Part shown: in pieces, positions 35,538 to 43,257 of the stretch
How the letters are laid out: every line of letters begins with the position of its first letter
How positions within the stretch are numbered: position 1 is the stretch's first letter
NCBI GenBank assembly: GCA_016706225.1
Contig: JADJKB010000008.1
Coordinates: forward strand, 558,001-622,000
Length of the DNA stretch: 64,000 nt
Direction of reading: 5' to 3'
Origin: Myxococcales bacterium
GTDB lineage: Bacteria > Myxococcota_A > Polyangia > Polyangiales > Polyangiaceae
Made by a program: the position numbers and the translations under genes
The notes under the pieces: generated by a model
The model's input: only the letters and a program-made list of their open reading frames with translations
Database searches by the model: none
Told to the model about the DNA's origin: nothing

Positions 35538-37327
35538 CAGCGACCGCCTCCGGCGAGGGCCAGCGTGGTCCTGGCCTGGTCACGCCCCAGACACCGGAGG
35601 CGATCGAATACCCCGCGGCGGCCGGAGCAGCGCTCCGAGAGCGCCACACTCTTCCGTCCTCCGTCGTCCAGCCAGGCGTCACGCAGGTACTGGCTGAGCA
35701 CCGGGTGCGGTCGATACCCCTTCACGTACGGCTGCCAGATCTCGAAGTAGCTGTAGGTGTAGGTCGTGGCCCAGGGCGCCTCTCGCGCTACGACGGCCTC
35801 AGCCTGACGATAGAGCTCCTTGCGCTCGCCGTCGTCGGTCGAACGCCGCGCGCGATCGAGCAAGTCGTCGAAGCCCTTGTCGGAGAAGAAGGCTGCGTTC
35901 TGGCTCTCTTCGTCCTGAATGCTCTTGCTCGCCAAGATCGGCTCGAAGAAGGTGGAGGGGTCGGGGAAGTCCGCGTGCCAGCCGGAGAAACCCATGGGCG
36001 CCGTCTTGCGGCGGCCGGTCTTCGCCAGGAAGGTCGGCCAGCCAACAACCTGGATCTTGATGCGGAGTCCGATGCGCGCGAGCTGCTGCTGATAGACCTC
36101 GGCCGCGGTCTGCGCGTAAGAATCCAAGATCGCGAGGTAGGGGATCTCGTGTGGATAACCCCCCTGGCCGGTCTTCGGGTCATACGCGAAGCCCGCCAGT
36201 CGCATCTCTTCCAGGGCCAGAGCGTAGTCGTAGTGCTGCTGGGGGTAGTCCGCGGACGCGGGGATGAGCACGTTGGGGACCATCTTTGCGTGCGCCTGTA
36301 CGTGGCCCGGTCGCACGCTGGCGACCTGTTCACGATCGATCGCGTAGCTCACCGCGCGGCGCACGTGGCGATTGTCGAACGGCGCCATCTCGGTGTTCAT
36401 GAAGGTGCCGCCCGTGGTCAGCGACGGCTCCCACTCACCGCGGCCCTTCCAGGCCGGGCTGGTGCGGTAGAGCAGGCTGTCGGCCTCGCTCAGCTCGCGG
36501 ATGTAGTCCAGATCCCCCTGCTCGAACTTGAAGCGCTGAGTGAAGCTCTGCATCGACAAGAACCAGTCGATGCCATCGAGATACGGGCGGCCCTTCTGCC
36601 AGTAGCCCTGGTGGCGGACCATGCGGATGATCTGGCCGTTTTCGTAGCGCGTGACCTTGAACGGTCCGGCGCCGCAGGGGCTGCCAGCGAAGCTCCGATC
36701 CCAGACCTTGCCCGCGCTCTTGCAGACCGGCGCCACGATCGGCAGGGCCATGATGTGCAAGAACGTCGCGTCCGGCTCGCTGAGCAAGATGGCGATCTGA
36801 TAGTCCCCCTCGACGACGACGCCGGCCAAGGCGTCGGTCTTGCCGTCGTGGTAGTCGCTGAACCCGACGATGCGTTCGTAATAGGACGGCACGGGGCAGG
36901 GAGTCTTCACGTGTAGCGCGCGTTCGATGCTGCGCTTCACGTCGGACGCCGTGAGCTCGGTGCCGTCGTGAAACGTGACGCCGCGGCGCAGCGGAAAGAC
37001 GTAGCGCTTACCATCGGGGGATTTGTCGATGCGCTCGGCCAAGACCGGGACGATTTTTCCCTCCTTGTCGTAACTGACCAGGCCGTCGTAAATCAGTGAC
37101 TCGATGGCGCTGGCGGCGGTGTCGAACGCGGTCGCGGCGTCGAGGCCGCGCACGTCGGTGAAGAACGCAGTCCGCAGCACGCCGCCGCGCGTGGGAGGCA
37201 CGTCGCGATCTTCGCCGATCGGGGCAGCCACGCCCGTGCTGCAGCCGAGCGCGAGCACACAAACAATGCCGCTGGCGAGGCCCTTCGCCCCGCCCCGGCG
37301 GTCGCCGCTCCTCGACTCAGTCTTCAT
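35537..37327 (-). CDS. Family 5 (peptide/nickel-type) extracellular solute-binding lipoprotein
   Basis: Substrate-binding protein of 596 residues with a lipobox, LALGC (C29), and the two-lobed fold of the oligopeptide-binding family: GGVLRTAFFTDVRGLDAATAF, YVFPLRRGVTFHDGTELTAS (signature) and VRRAVSYAIDREQVA. It sits between two permease genes on one transcript. Ligand unknown; peptides are usual, but nickel cannot be excluded given the nearby nikR. The last 60 residues (Arg/Leu-rich) look unlike other family members and may be poorly conserved. Confidence 0.9.
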   Translation of the reverse strand: MKTESRSGDRRGGAKGLASGIVCVLALGCSTGVAAPIGEDRDVPPTRGGVLRTAFFTDVRGLDAATAFDTAASAIESLIYDGLVSYDKEGKIVPVLAERIDKSPDGKRYVFPLRRGVTFHDGTELTASDVKRSIERALHVKTPCPVPSYYERIVGFSDYHDGKTDALAGVVVEGDYQIAILLSEPDATFLHIMALPIVAPVCKSAGKVWDRSFAGSPCGAGPFKVTRYENGQIIRMVRHQGYWQKGRPYLDGIDWFLSMQSFTQRFKFEQGDLDYIRELSEADSLLYRTSPAWKGRGEWEPSLTTGGTFMNTEMAPFDNRHVRRAVSYAIDREQVASVRPGHVQAHAKMVPNVLIPASADYPQQHYDYALALEEMRLAGFAYDPKTGQGGYPHEIPYLAILDSYAQTAAEVYQQQLARIGLRIKIQVVGWPTFLAKTGRRKTAPMGFSGWHADFPDPSTFFEPILASKSIQDEESQNAAFFSDKGFDDLLDRARRSTDDGERKELYRQAEAVVAREAPWATTYTYSYFEIWQPYVKGYRPHPVLSQYLRDAWLDDGGRKSVALSERCSGRRGVFDRLRCLGRDQARTTLALAGGGR

Positions 37328-38183
37328 GTGGGTCGAGCGCGTCTCGCAGCCCCTCTCCCATCAAGTTGAAGCCGAGCACGGCCAGGAAGATCATGATCCC
37401 GGGGGCCAGCACCAAGCGCGGTGCGACGGTGTAATAACGCTGACCCTCGAGCAGCATGCGCCCCCACGTGGCCGTTGGAGGTGGCAGGCCGACCTGCAGA
37501 TACGACAGCACACTCTCGGCGATGATCATCTGGGCCACGGAGGCCGACGCGATCACGATCAGGGGGCCCGCGACGTTGGGCAAGATGTGGCGTGCCAGGA
37601 TCGCCGGGGTCGATTGGCCGAGGGCGCGGGAGGCCACGATGAAATCGAGGTGTCGGACCTGAATGGTCTTGCTGCGGATGATGCGCGCGGTGCCAAACCA
37701 GCTCGTCAGGCCGAGCACCATCAGGATGGTGACGATGGTGGTGTCACCGACCGCGGCGCCGATCGCCATCACCAAGAGCAGGTAGGGGAAGCTCAGTCCC
37801 ACGTCGACCAGCCGCATCAGCGCGGTGTCGAGGCCCGCCGCGCGGGTGCCCTCGGCGTACCCACTCACCAGCCCAACGAGCGCACCGACCACGATGCTGA
37901 TCGTGGTCGCGAAGAAGGCCACCAAGAGTGAGATCCGCGCGCCGTGGGCGAGGCGGCTGAAGGAGTCCCGAAACAAGGGGTCGACGCCGAGCCAGTGGCC
38001 GGCGCTGACCCCCAGGAGCGCGCCGCCCGAGTCGCGTCCTCTGCCGAAGTCGCTGAGGTTGGGGTCGTGTCCGGCGAGCACCGGTCCAACCACGGCGAAC
38101 AGCACCAGGAAGACGACCAAGATCGTGCCGATGACCGCGCCACGGTTCTTCTGGAAACGACGGAAGGCGCGCGGGTCGAACAT
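37317..38183 (-). CDS. Oligopeptide-type ABC transporter permease (DppC/OppC-like)
   Basis: A 288-residue permease, second half of the pair. FQKNRGAVIGTILVVFLVLFA opens it (TM1), GRDSGGALLGVSAGHWLGVDPLFRD follows, and the EAA loop is FIVASRALGQSTPAILARHILPN. The 3' end overlaps the start of the binding-protein gene by 11 bases. It is the first gene of this unit: dppC-like, binding protein, dppB-like. The usual OppD/OppF ATPases are absent; they must be encoded elsewhere or the importer borrows others. Confidence 0.9.
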   Translation of the reverse strand: MFDPRAFRRFQKNRGAVIGTILVVFLVLFAVVGPVLAGHDPNLSDFGRGRDSGGALLGVSAGHWLGVDPLFRDSFSRLAHGARISLLVAFFATTISIVVGALVGLVSGYAEGTRAAGLDTALMRLVDVGLSFPYLLLVMAIGAAVGDTTIVTILMVLGLTSWFGTARIIRSKTIQVRHLDFIVASRALGQSTPAILARHILPNVAGPLIVIASASVAQMIIAESVLSYLQVGLPPPTATWGRMLLEGQRYYTVAPRLVLAPGIMIFLAVLGFNLMGEGLRDALDPHED

Positions 38184-38237
38184 GGTCAGGGCGGACGCCC
38201 GATCATTACCCTCATTTTCCGTCGCGCAGAAAGCCGC

Positions 38238-39068
38238 TCAGCGCTCGTCGGTCAGGAAGCGGCGAATCACCGCGCCGACCTGCTCTGGCCGCTCTTCCTG
38301 CGGGCAGTGGCCCGCGTCCACGAGCTCCAGGCGGGCGCCGCGGATTTCTCGCGAAAGCCGCTGGCCGAAGGCCGCGGGGCAGATCCGGTCGTGGCGACCC
38401 CAGACCACCAGCGTCGGCGTCTCGACCCGGGGTGTCAGGGCACTGATCGCGCGAGTGTCCGCCGTGCGACGCAGCGTCGCCAGGGCGCTGCCGCGGGCGG
38501 CCGGGGTGTTGAACAGATCGTAGTAGTGATCGATGCGCGCAGTCTCCAGATCGGCGTTCGGTGCGAGCAGCGAGCGGCGGAAGAAGGTCCGGAACGCGAC
38601 CCGCCCGAGCAGCTGCTTGACGACGATGCCGCCCAGCAGCGGGACTGCAGCGACACGCGTGGGCCAGCTGGGCTCCGGCTGGTGCCAGGCCGCGTCGAGC
38701 AGCACGAGCTTGCTGGTCAGCTCAGGGTGACGGGCCGCCAGCGCGATCGCCACGGCGCCGCCGAGACCGTGACCCACCACGATGGAGCGCCGGAGCGCGA
38801 GCCCCGCGTACAGGTCCACGATGGCGTCGGTGAACGCTCCAATGTCGTAGGCGAAACGGCTCGCCGGAGGTTTCTCGCTGTCACCGAAGCCCGGCAGATC
38901 GGGCATGACGTGGTGGAAGTCCGGGCCGAGGGCACGGATGAGGGGCCTCCAGGTCGAGTGATCCAAGTACAGGCCGTGCAGGTAGAGCACGGGGGCCCCG
39001 GTTCCGTCCTCGGCAACACGCAAACGGACTCCGCGTGCCAGGACGTCGCGGTGAGCCCGCTCGGTCAT
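38238..39068 (-). CDS. Alpha/beta-hydrolase-fold protein lacking the nucleophile serine
   Basis: A 276-residue alpha/beta hydrolase. The oxyanion HG (HGLYLDHSTW), DLPGFGDS, the acid in VWGRHDRICP and the base in DAGHCPQE are typical of esterases or meta-cleavage hydrolases, and the nucleophile elbow is VVGHGLGGAVA, where active members have GHSxGG. G101 thus replaces the catalytic Ser. It may be non-hydrolytic, or use another mechanism. It starts at ATG 39068. No partner is obvious; it lies 55 bases before the dppC-like gene on the same strand. Confidence 0.8.
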   Translation of the reverse strand: MTERAHRDVLARGVRLRVAEDGTGAPVLYLHGLYLDHSTWRPLIRALGPDFHHVMPDLPGFGDSEKPPASRFAYDIGAFTDAIVDLYAGLALRRSIVVGHGLGGAVAIALAARHPELTSKLVLLDAAWHQPEPSWPTRVAAVPLLGGIVVKQLLGRVAFRTFFRRSLLAPNADLETARIDHYYDLFNTPAARGSALATLRRTADTRAISALTPRVETPTLVVWGRHDRICPAAFGQRLSREIRGARLELVDAGHCPQEERPEQVGAVIRRFLTDER

Positions 39069-39365
39069 GGCGCGAGACTAGGCATGACTCGCCGATGCGC
39101 AAAAGCAAAGCCGGGGACTGCGGAAGGAAGGCAACGAAATCACGAGGCTCCGTCCGCGCGGGCGCGCGGCCTCGGGCGCGAATCAGGCGAGCCGTTGGGC
39201 GCGCTCGGTGTGCGCCGCGTTTCGGCGACAGCCGCAGGCATGCGCCCGCGCGCCGCGCCGCTCACGCGCGACACCGATCATGCGCCTGCGCTAGCGCGCC
39301 GCGCGCCGCCTCCGCGCTTGCTCCGGCGCACGCCCGAGCGTCCAGGCATGCACTCGTACCCTCGC

Positions 39366-39516
39366 GTCATGGCTCTCGCCCTGGCTTTCTCCCACCCCCT
39401 CGCTCTCACCCGCGCCCGCCCTCGCTTTCGCCCGCGCCCTCGCTCTCGCCCGCGCCTTCGCCCGCGCCTTCGCCCGCGCCTTCGCCCGCGCCCTCGCTCT
39501 CGCTCTCGCCCGCGCC
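39366..39516 (+). repeat. Polypyrimidine low-complexity repeat array
   Basis: The + strand is C/T-rich with short tandem units such as TTCGCCCGCGCC, found at 39427-39438 and in three adjacent copies at 39457-39492, interleaved with CTCGCTCTCGCCCGCGCC. The base unit is about six bases with strand asymmetry; such tracts can form unusual DNA structures. Confidence 0.75.
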
Positions 39517-39776
39517 TGCTCCTCCGCACGACGCATCAACGACAGCGCGCCGCGCGCCGACCCGTATCGCGCTCCCTTCGCGCTGCGCAATACGACACCG
39601 CTCGCCCCGACCCCGCCGCATCGCTGAGCGCTGCTCGCTGCAACGCGCACTCCACTCGATCTCGAGCGCTCGAGCAACACCCCTCCGCTCGCACCGCGTG
39701 AGTCAGACTCACCCCGCGTGCGCGAATTCGTCCCGCGCCAAGCCGCGGCGAGAGCGTCTCTTTGAACCTGCGACAG

Positions 39777-39920
39777 GTAGTTCCATCTGAGTCCATGTGT
39801 GATGGAGTGGGGAATGGACACTCACCTGCACACGTGTGCGCGCCCAATCGTCCAGTGCGCAGGCGCTCACCCACGGTTAACGATGTAGTTCCATGTGTGC
39901 ATGGACAGCAAATCAACCCG
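39777..39920 (+). promoter_or_regulatory. Repeated operator-like motifs upstream of the MerR-type gene
   Basis: GTAGTTCCAT occurs at 39777-39786 and again at 39885-39894. The second copy runs into an inverted repeat, CCATGTGTGCATGG (39891-39904); the first region contains the similar CCATGTGTGATGG. Several ATGGAC/GTCCAT words surround them. The repeat pair, 108 bases apart, looks like a regulator's binding sites. Confidence 0.45.
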
Positions 39921-40024
39921 ATGGACAACTCTTCAGGCAGGACAAATAATGTCTCACCTCAACGCGGGTTGAGCGTCCATGGAGCTGTCCCGGTTCGGCT
40001 GCAAAAAAAAAGGTGGAAAGCGTT

Positions 40025-40053
40025 TTGGGCGATCCACTCAATAGAATATATTC
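40025..40053 (+). promoter_or_regulatory. Likely sigma-70-type promoter and palindrome for the MerR-type gene
   Basis: TTGGGC at 40025-40030 and TATATT at 40047-40052 are 16 bases apart, in the AT-richest spot of the window; the -10 lies within a perfect palindrome GAATATATTC (40044-40053). It is 46 bases from the start at 40099, which has GAGGAC at 40083 as ribosome site. A run of nine A (40003-40011) lies upstream. Confidence 0.45.
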
Positions 40054-40098
40054 GCTCGCGTCAGAGGGTGCCGCGCTGCGGCGAGGACGACACAGACG

Positions 40099-40617
40099 AT
40101 GCCGGGAATCGACGACGCCACACTTCAGCGACTCGAGCGAGACCGCGCCTCGGGCCTGAGCTCCGCCGAGATCCTCGACGTGTTCGCGACCCACGGGGTG
40201 GCGCTCTCGGAGGCGACGCTCCGCAAGTACGTGCAGCTGGGCCTCTTGCCCCGCAGCGTCCGGGTCGGCAAGAAGGGCAAACACCAGGGCTCGCAGGGGA
40301 TCTACCCGGTGAGCGTGGTTCGCCAGATCCTGCGCATCAAGCAGATGATGGCGGAGAGCTACACCATCGAGCAGATCCAGCGTGAGTTCCTGTTCATGCG
40401 CAGCGATCTGCAGGCGCTCGAGCAGACCCTCGAGGGCCTGTTCGACAAACTCGAGCACATGGTGGGCGACAAGAAGCGGGGCGAGGCGACGGCCAAGGCC
40501 GTGGCGCGCGACGTGAGCGAGGCCCGTACGCTCAGCAAAGACTTGTTGGCACGGCTCGTGGCCATCGAATCGCGGCTGACGTCGCGAGCGAGGCTCGAGC
40601 GAGCCGTGGCTTCATGA
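40099..40617 (+). CDS. MerR-type helix-turn-helix transcriptional regulator
   Basis: A 172-residue protein with an N-terminal MerR-like winged helix-turn-helix (about residues 18-90: LSSAEILDVFATHGVALSEA, LRKYVQLGLLPRSVRVG, GIYPVSVVRQILRIKQMM) and a C-terminal coiled coil (about 100-165) for dimerisation. It has no effector-binding domain or metal-binding Cys, so the signal cannot be read. ATG start. Its own upstream region has repeats suited to autoregulation. The sigma-region-4 gene follows after about 210 bases. Confidence 0.75.
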   Translation: MPGIDDATLQRLERDRASGLSSAEILDVFATHGVALSEATLRKYVQLGLLPRSVRVGKKGKHQGSQGIYPVSVVRQILRIKQMMAESYTIEQIQREFLFMRSDLQALEQTLEGLFDKLEHMVGDKKRGEATAKAVARDVSEARTLSKDLLARLVAIESRLTSRARLERAVAS

Positions 40618-40814
40618 TGGGTTCAGTTGGAGAGGTCTCGGGGCAAGAATTGACTTAGCGCGACTCGAGCGAGGGAGATCATCACGACGGCGGGTTCGTC
40701 GTGGCGAGCGCTCGAATCGTCAGGCTTCGAACAAGGGATAGCGAAAACCACGTGATCGGGACGGGCTCCCGGCCGCGACGGGGATCGTGCGTGCAAGCGG
40801 TAACGGAAATCTCT

Positions 40815-40829
40815 GGAGGCAGGCGCATG
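40815..40829 (+). promoter_or_regulatory. Ribosome-binding site fixing the sigma-4-like start
   Basis: GGAGG at 40815-40819, seven bases before ATG 40827, decides this start over upstream in-frame codons. Confidence 0.7.
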
Positions 40830-41498
40830 GATTCGAACAATCAGGGCGGCACGCCCGACACGGCGGCGAACGAGACGACGGTTCAACCCGAGACGGTGGG
40901 AGCCACCGCTCTGGCCTGTGAGCCCGACAGCGAAGAAATCACCCGGGAACAGCGGCGGTCGCGCCGCAAGCGGGACGTGCGCGCGCGCACCATCAGCGTC
41001 AAGCGCATGACCAAGCGCGAGCTGGAGATTGGGCGACTGCTCTACCCGGAGTCGGACTACGAAAAACCCTCGACCCGCGCCGAGTGCGCCGAGGGCCCGC
41101 GTCCGTGCCCCTACGTCTCGTGCAAACACCACCTCTACATCGACGTGTCGCCGCGCACCGGCGCCATCAAGCTCAACTTCCCGGACCTCGAGGTCTGGGA
41201 GCTCAACGAGTCCTGCGCCCTCGACGTCGCGGACCGTGGCGGGACCACCCTGGAAGACGTCGGAGCAATCATGAATTTGACCCGTGAGAGAATTCGTCAA
41301 GTTGAAGTCAAGGCTCTGGCCAAGCTCGAGGCGCTGCGCGACATGCTGGCGCTGCGCGACTACATCGATGAGGGCCCGGTCGGCAAACGTCGCCTCCCGC
41401 AGCTGACGAAGGCGGATCTCAGCGCGAAGGACAAGGACGACGACGCGAGTGACGATCTCGATTCGGACGACGTCGACTTCGACGGCCTGGACGCCTGA
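40827..41498 (+). CDS. Stand-alone sigma-region-4-like DNA-binding protein with Cys cluster
   Basis: A 223-residue protein. The HTH at about 141-170 (TLEDVGAIMNLTRERIRQVE) is nearly identical in style to sigma-70 region 4.2, but no sigma region 2 is present, so it cannot be a full sigma factor. Before it is a conserved-looking block with four cysteines: C87, C94, C99 and C130, around CPYVSCKHHLYIDV and IKLNFPDLEVW. They could bind zinc or an iron-sulfur cluster. A basic N-terminal part (REQRRSRRKRDVRAR) and an acidic tail (DDASDDLDSDDVD) flank this core. Likely a transcription regulator that binds -35-like DNA or RNA polymerase. Confidence 0.75.
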   Translation: MDSNNQGGTPDTAANETTVQPETVGATALACEPDSEEITREQRRSRRKRDVRARTISVKRMTKRELEIGRLLYPESDYEKPSTRAECAEGPRPCPYVSCKHHLYIDVSPRTGAIKLNFPDLEVWELNESCALDVADRGGTTLEDVGAIMNLTRERIRQVEVKALAKLEALRDMLALRDYIDEGPVGKRRLPQLTKADLSAKDKDDDASDDLDSDDVDFDGLDA

Positions 41499-41572
41499 GA
41501 AAGAAGAGCTCCCGTCCCCCTCTGCCGCGCCGCCCAAAGCTCGGGGTCGCGCGGCAGAGACGCGTCTGGGTC

Positions 41573-42652
41573 TCAGCCTCGCAGGGCTTCCACCGTGCGC
41601 AGGAAGCTCCGGCCCAAGATCTTCTGGATCGTGTCGCTGTCCATCCCGGCATCGAGCATCCGCTGGACCAGCCGCGGCAGCTCGAGGCACGTCGGCATGT
41701 CCCGCGGCGGCCAGATAGCGCCGTCCCAGTCGCTGCCCAGGGAGGCGTGATCGGCGCCCACCGTCTTCACGATGTGGGCGAGGTGTCGGACGACGCTCTC
41801 GGCCCGGCCGCCGAGGAGCGGGTCACCCAGGAAGCTCGACTGGTACATCACGCCGATCGTGCCGCCGCTGTCGGCGATGGCGCGGAGCTGCGCATCGTCG
41901 AGGTTCCGCCAGTGTTCGAACACGCCCGAGACGCCGGTGTGCGTGACCATGAGCGGCTGGGTCTTGTCGTGGATCTCCACCGCGTCCCAGAAGCCGCGCT
42001 TACTGATGTGGGCGAGGTCCACGAAGATCTTCTTGGCGTTCAGCCCTCGGACGAATTCCCGCCCGCGTCCCGTCAGGCCCGTGTCACGCCGTGAGGCGAG
42101 CGGAGAGCTGGTGACCCCGAGGCTCGACGACGACAGGTGCACCACCGTCACCCGTAGCACCGAGCCGTCGGCCAGGTGGTCCAGCGCTTCGGGCTCGACG
42201 TCGAGTGCGTTGCCGCCCTGAACGCCGATGAACGCCGCGTGCCGACCGCTGGCGCGCGCCGCGCGGTACTCGGCGACGTTGCGCACGAGGCTGAACTGCT
42301 CGCTGACTCGGCTGAAGACCCGCCGGAGCTCGGCGAGGTTCCGCACGAAGGTCTCGGCTCTGGAGGCGGCGGGTCGCGCCGGGTTGGTGGTGATCACCCA
42401 GGTGGCTCCGCCGAGCTGCGCCTCGAGCACGCGAGGGAAGTCGACTTGACTGTAAAAGCGAGCACCGAAGAGCCCGTGACCATGGCGCTTTTCGAGGTCG
42501 TAGACCCCAACGCGGTGCCAGATGAACGAGTCGACGTGAAGGTCGATGACGTCGCTCGCGAGGTAGAGCTCGACCGCTTCTCGGGAGATCCCGAGCTCGC
42601 GGGCCCAAGCCTCGGGGTCAGCTCGATGGTTCCGATATTCGAGCCGCGGCAT
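41573..42652 (-). CDS. Membrane-dipeptidase family (peptidase M19) enzyme
   Basis: A 359-residue amidohydrolase-fold dipeptidase. Zinc-ligand motifs of renal dipeptidase are visible: DLHVDSF (H-x-D) near residue 37, LRVTVVHLS, KIFVDLAHIS, VTHTGVSGVF, and GSDWDGA near the C-terminus. It would cleave dipeptides or D-amino-acid-containing ligands; no signal peptide is seen, so it may be cytosolic. ATG 42652 was chosen over an upstream extension that overlaps the hairpin-rich spacer. About 293 bases of hairpin-containing DNA separate it from the ParA operon. Confidence 0.88.
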   Translation of the reverse strand: MPRLEYRNHRADPEAWARELGISREAVELYLASDVIDLHVDSFIWHRVGVYDLEKRHGHGLFGARFYSQVDFPRVLEAQLGGATWVITTNPARPAASRAETFVRNLAELRRVFSRVSEQFSLVRNVAEYRAARASGRHAAFIGVQGGNALDVEPEALDHLADGSVLRVTVVHLSSSSLGVTSSPLASRRDTGLTGRGREFVRGLNAKKIFVDLAHISKRGFWDAVEIHDKTQPLMVTHTGVSGVFEHWRNLDDAQLRAIADSGGTIGVMYQSSFLGDPLLGGRAESVVRHLAHIVKTVGADHASLGSDWDGAIWPPRDMPTCLELPRLVQRMLDAGMDSDTIQKILGRSFLRTVEALRG

Positions 42653-42746
42653 GGCGACTCCATAACACGTGGCCCGCGGCGGCCGCTTCAACATCTGGTC
42701 GAGGGACGAAGGAGCGCGGGCGCGTCCGGGCACGGGAGGAGCGCGG

Positions 42747-42772
42747 CCGCACTCCCGTGCGTGGGAGTGCGG
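42747..42772. promoter_or_regulatory. Stem-loop, 10-bp perfect stem
   Basis: CCGCACTCCC (42747-42756) pairs with GGGAGTGCGG (42763-42772) around a six-base loop. It lies about 95-120 bases upstream of the dipeptidase start, on the side facing the ParA operon. It may be a terminator or leader structure; no T run. Confidence 0.5.
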
Positions 42773-42874
42773 TCGGCCCCAGAGCGCCGAACAGGTTGAA
42801 CGTCGTTTGTTTTCAGCGACTTGCAATGTGTTCGGCGCTCGCGCGCGGAGCGCGCACGGCCGAAGGCCGGGGGT

Positions 42875-42891
42875 TTGGGGCGCAGCCCCAA
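42875..42891. terminator. Hairpin TTGGGGC-GCA-GCCCCAA
   Basis: Seven-base perfect stem (42875-42881 with 42885-42891) and a three-base loop, downstream of the ParA/partner operon on the minus strand. There is no strong T run, so factor-independent termination is only possible. It could also be a copy of a dispersed repeat. Confidence 0.4.
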
Positions 42892-42901
42892 CGTAAAGGT
42901 C

Positions 42902-42938
42902 CTAGAACACGAGCAGCGCAAGCTGATCGGTGTTCTAG
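42902..42938. terminator. Inverted repeat CTAGAACAC / GTGTTCTAG
   Basis: Nine-base perfect arms (42902-42910 and 42930-42938), spacer of 19, beginning eight bases beyond the partner gene's stop. On the minus strand it would form the first hairpin after the operon; alternatively a protein-binding dyad. Confidence 0.4.
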
Positions 42939-42945
42939 CTGGCGG

Positions 42946-43257
42946 TCAGAGGCCCTTGGGCACGCTCTCGAGGTCGACCCCGGCGAGCGCAAACCGGATC
43001 AGCGCGCTGCGGTTCGCCTTGGTGAGTCCCTTGGACTTGAGCGTATCGACCATCTCGTCGAGCCGCTTGAGATCGTCGGTGTACATCGAGATGCAAATCA
43101 CCTTGTAGTGCGTGGGTTTTTCGTCCCTCGCCCGCGCGGGTCGCGCGCTCGCGATGGGCCGGGGGCTTGCGTAGAAGTTCGAAGAGAGCACACCTTCGAC
43201 CTCCTCTCGGTCGAGCACCCGCGCCGTTGCATCCCTGAAATCGTCTCTTTCCGTCAC
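42946..43257 (-). CDS. Small partner protein of ParA-like ATPase, ribbon-helix-helix-like
   Basis: A 103-residue protein encoded after the ParA-like gene and overlapping it by four bases (GTGA). The C-terminal half, VICISMYTDDLKRLDEMVD followed by SKGLTKANRSALIRFAL, has the strand-helix-helix layout of ribbon-helix-helix DNA-binding proteins; the N-terminal 45 residues are likely disordered and basic enough to touch the ATPase (as in short ParB/CopG-type partners). I infer a DNA- or cargo-binding partner of the ATPase. GTG start. Confidence 0.68.
   Translation of the reverse strand: MTERDDFRDATARVLDREEVEGVLSSNFYASPRPIASARPARARDEKPTHYKVICISMYTDDLKRLDEMVDTLKSKGLTKANRSALIRFALAGVDLESVPKGL

Larger units (their letters stand above)
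39069..40098. other. Long gene-free region with repeats and a likely promoter
   Basis: Roughly 1 kb. 39069-39360 is GC-rich with no gene. 39366-39516 is a polypyrimidine repeat (separate entry). 39680-40070 is distinctly less GC-rich than the rest of the window and holds operator-like repeats and a promoter (separate entries). Open frames across the repeat code Arg/Ala low-complexity on one strand and Arg/Pro on the other, and I do not accept them as genes. Confidence 0.6.

Noticed and set aside
39278..39621. Arg/Ala low-complexity frames across the polypyrimidine repeat
   Set aside because: They arise from the six-base repeat itself; no ribosome site, no domain.
40827..41498. Complete sigma factor
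   Set aside because: Only region 4 is present; residues before it are a Cys-rich block, not sigma region 2.
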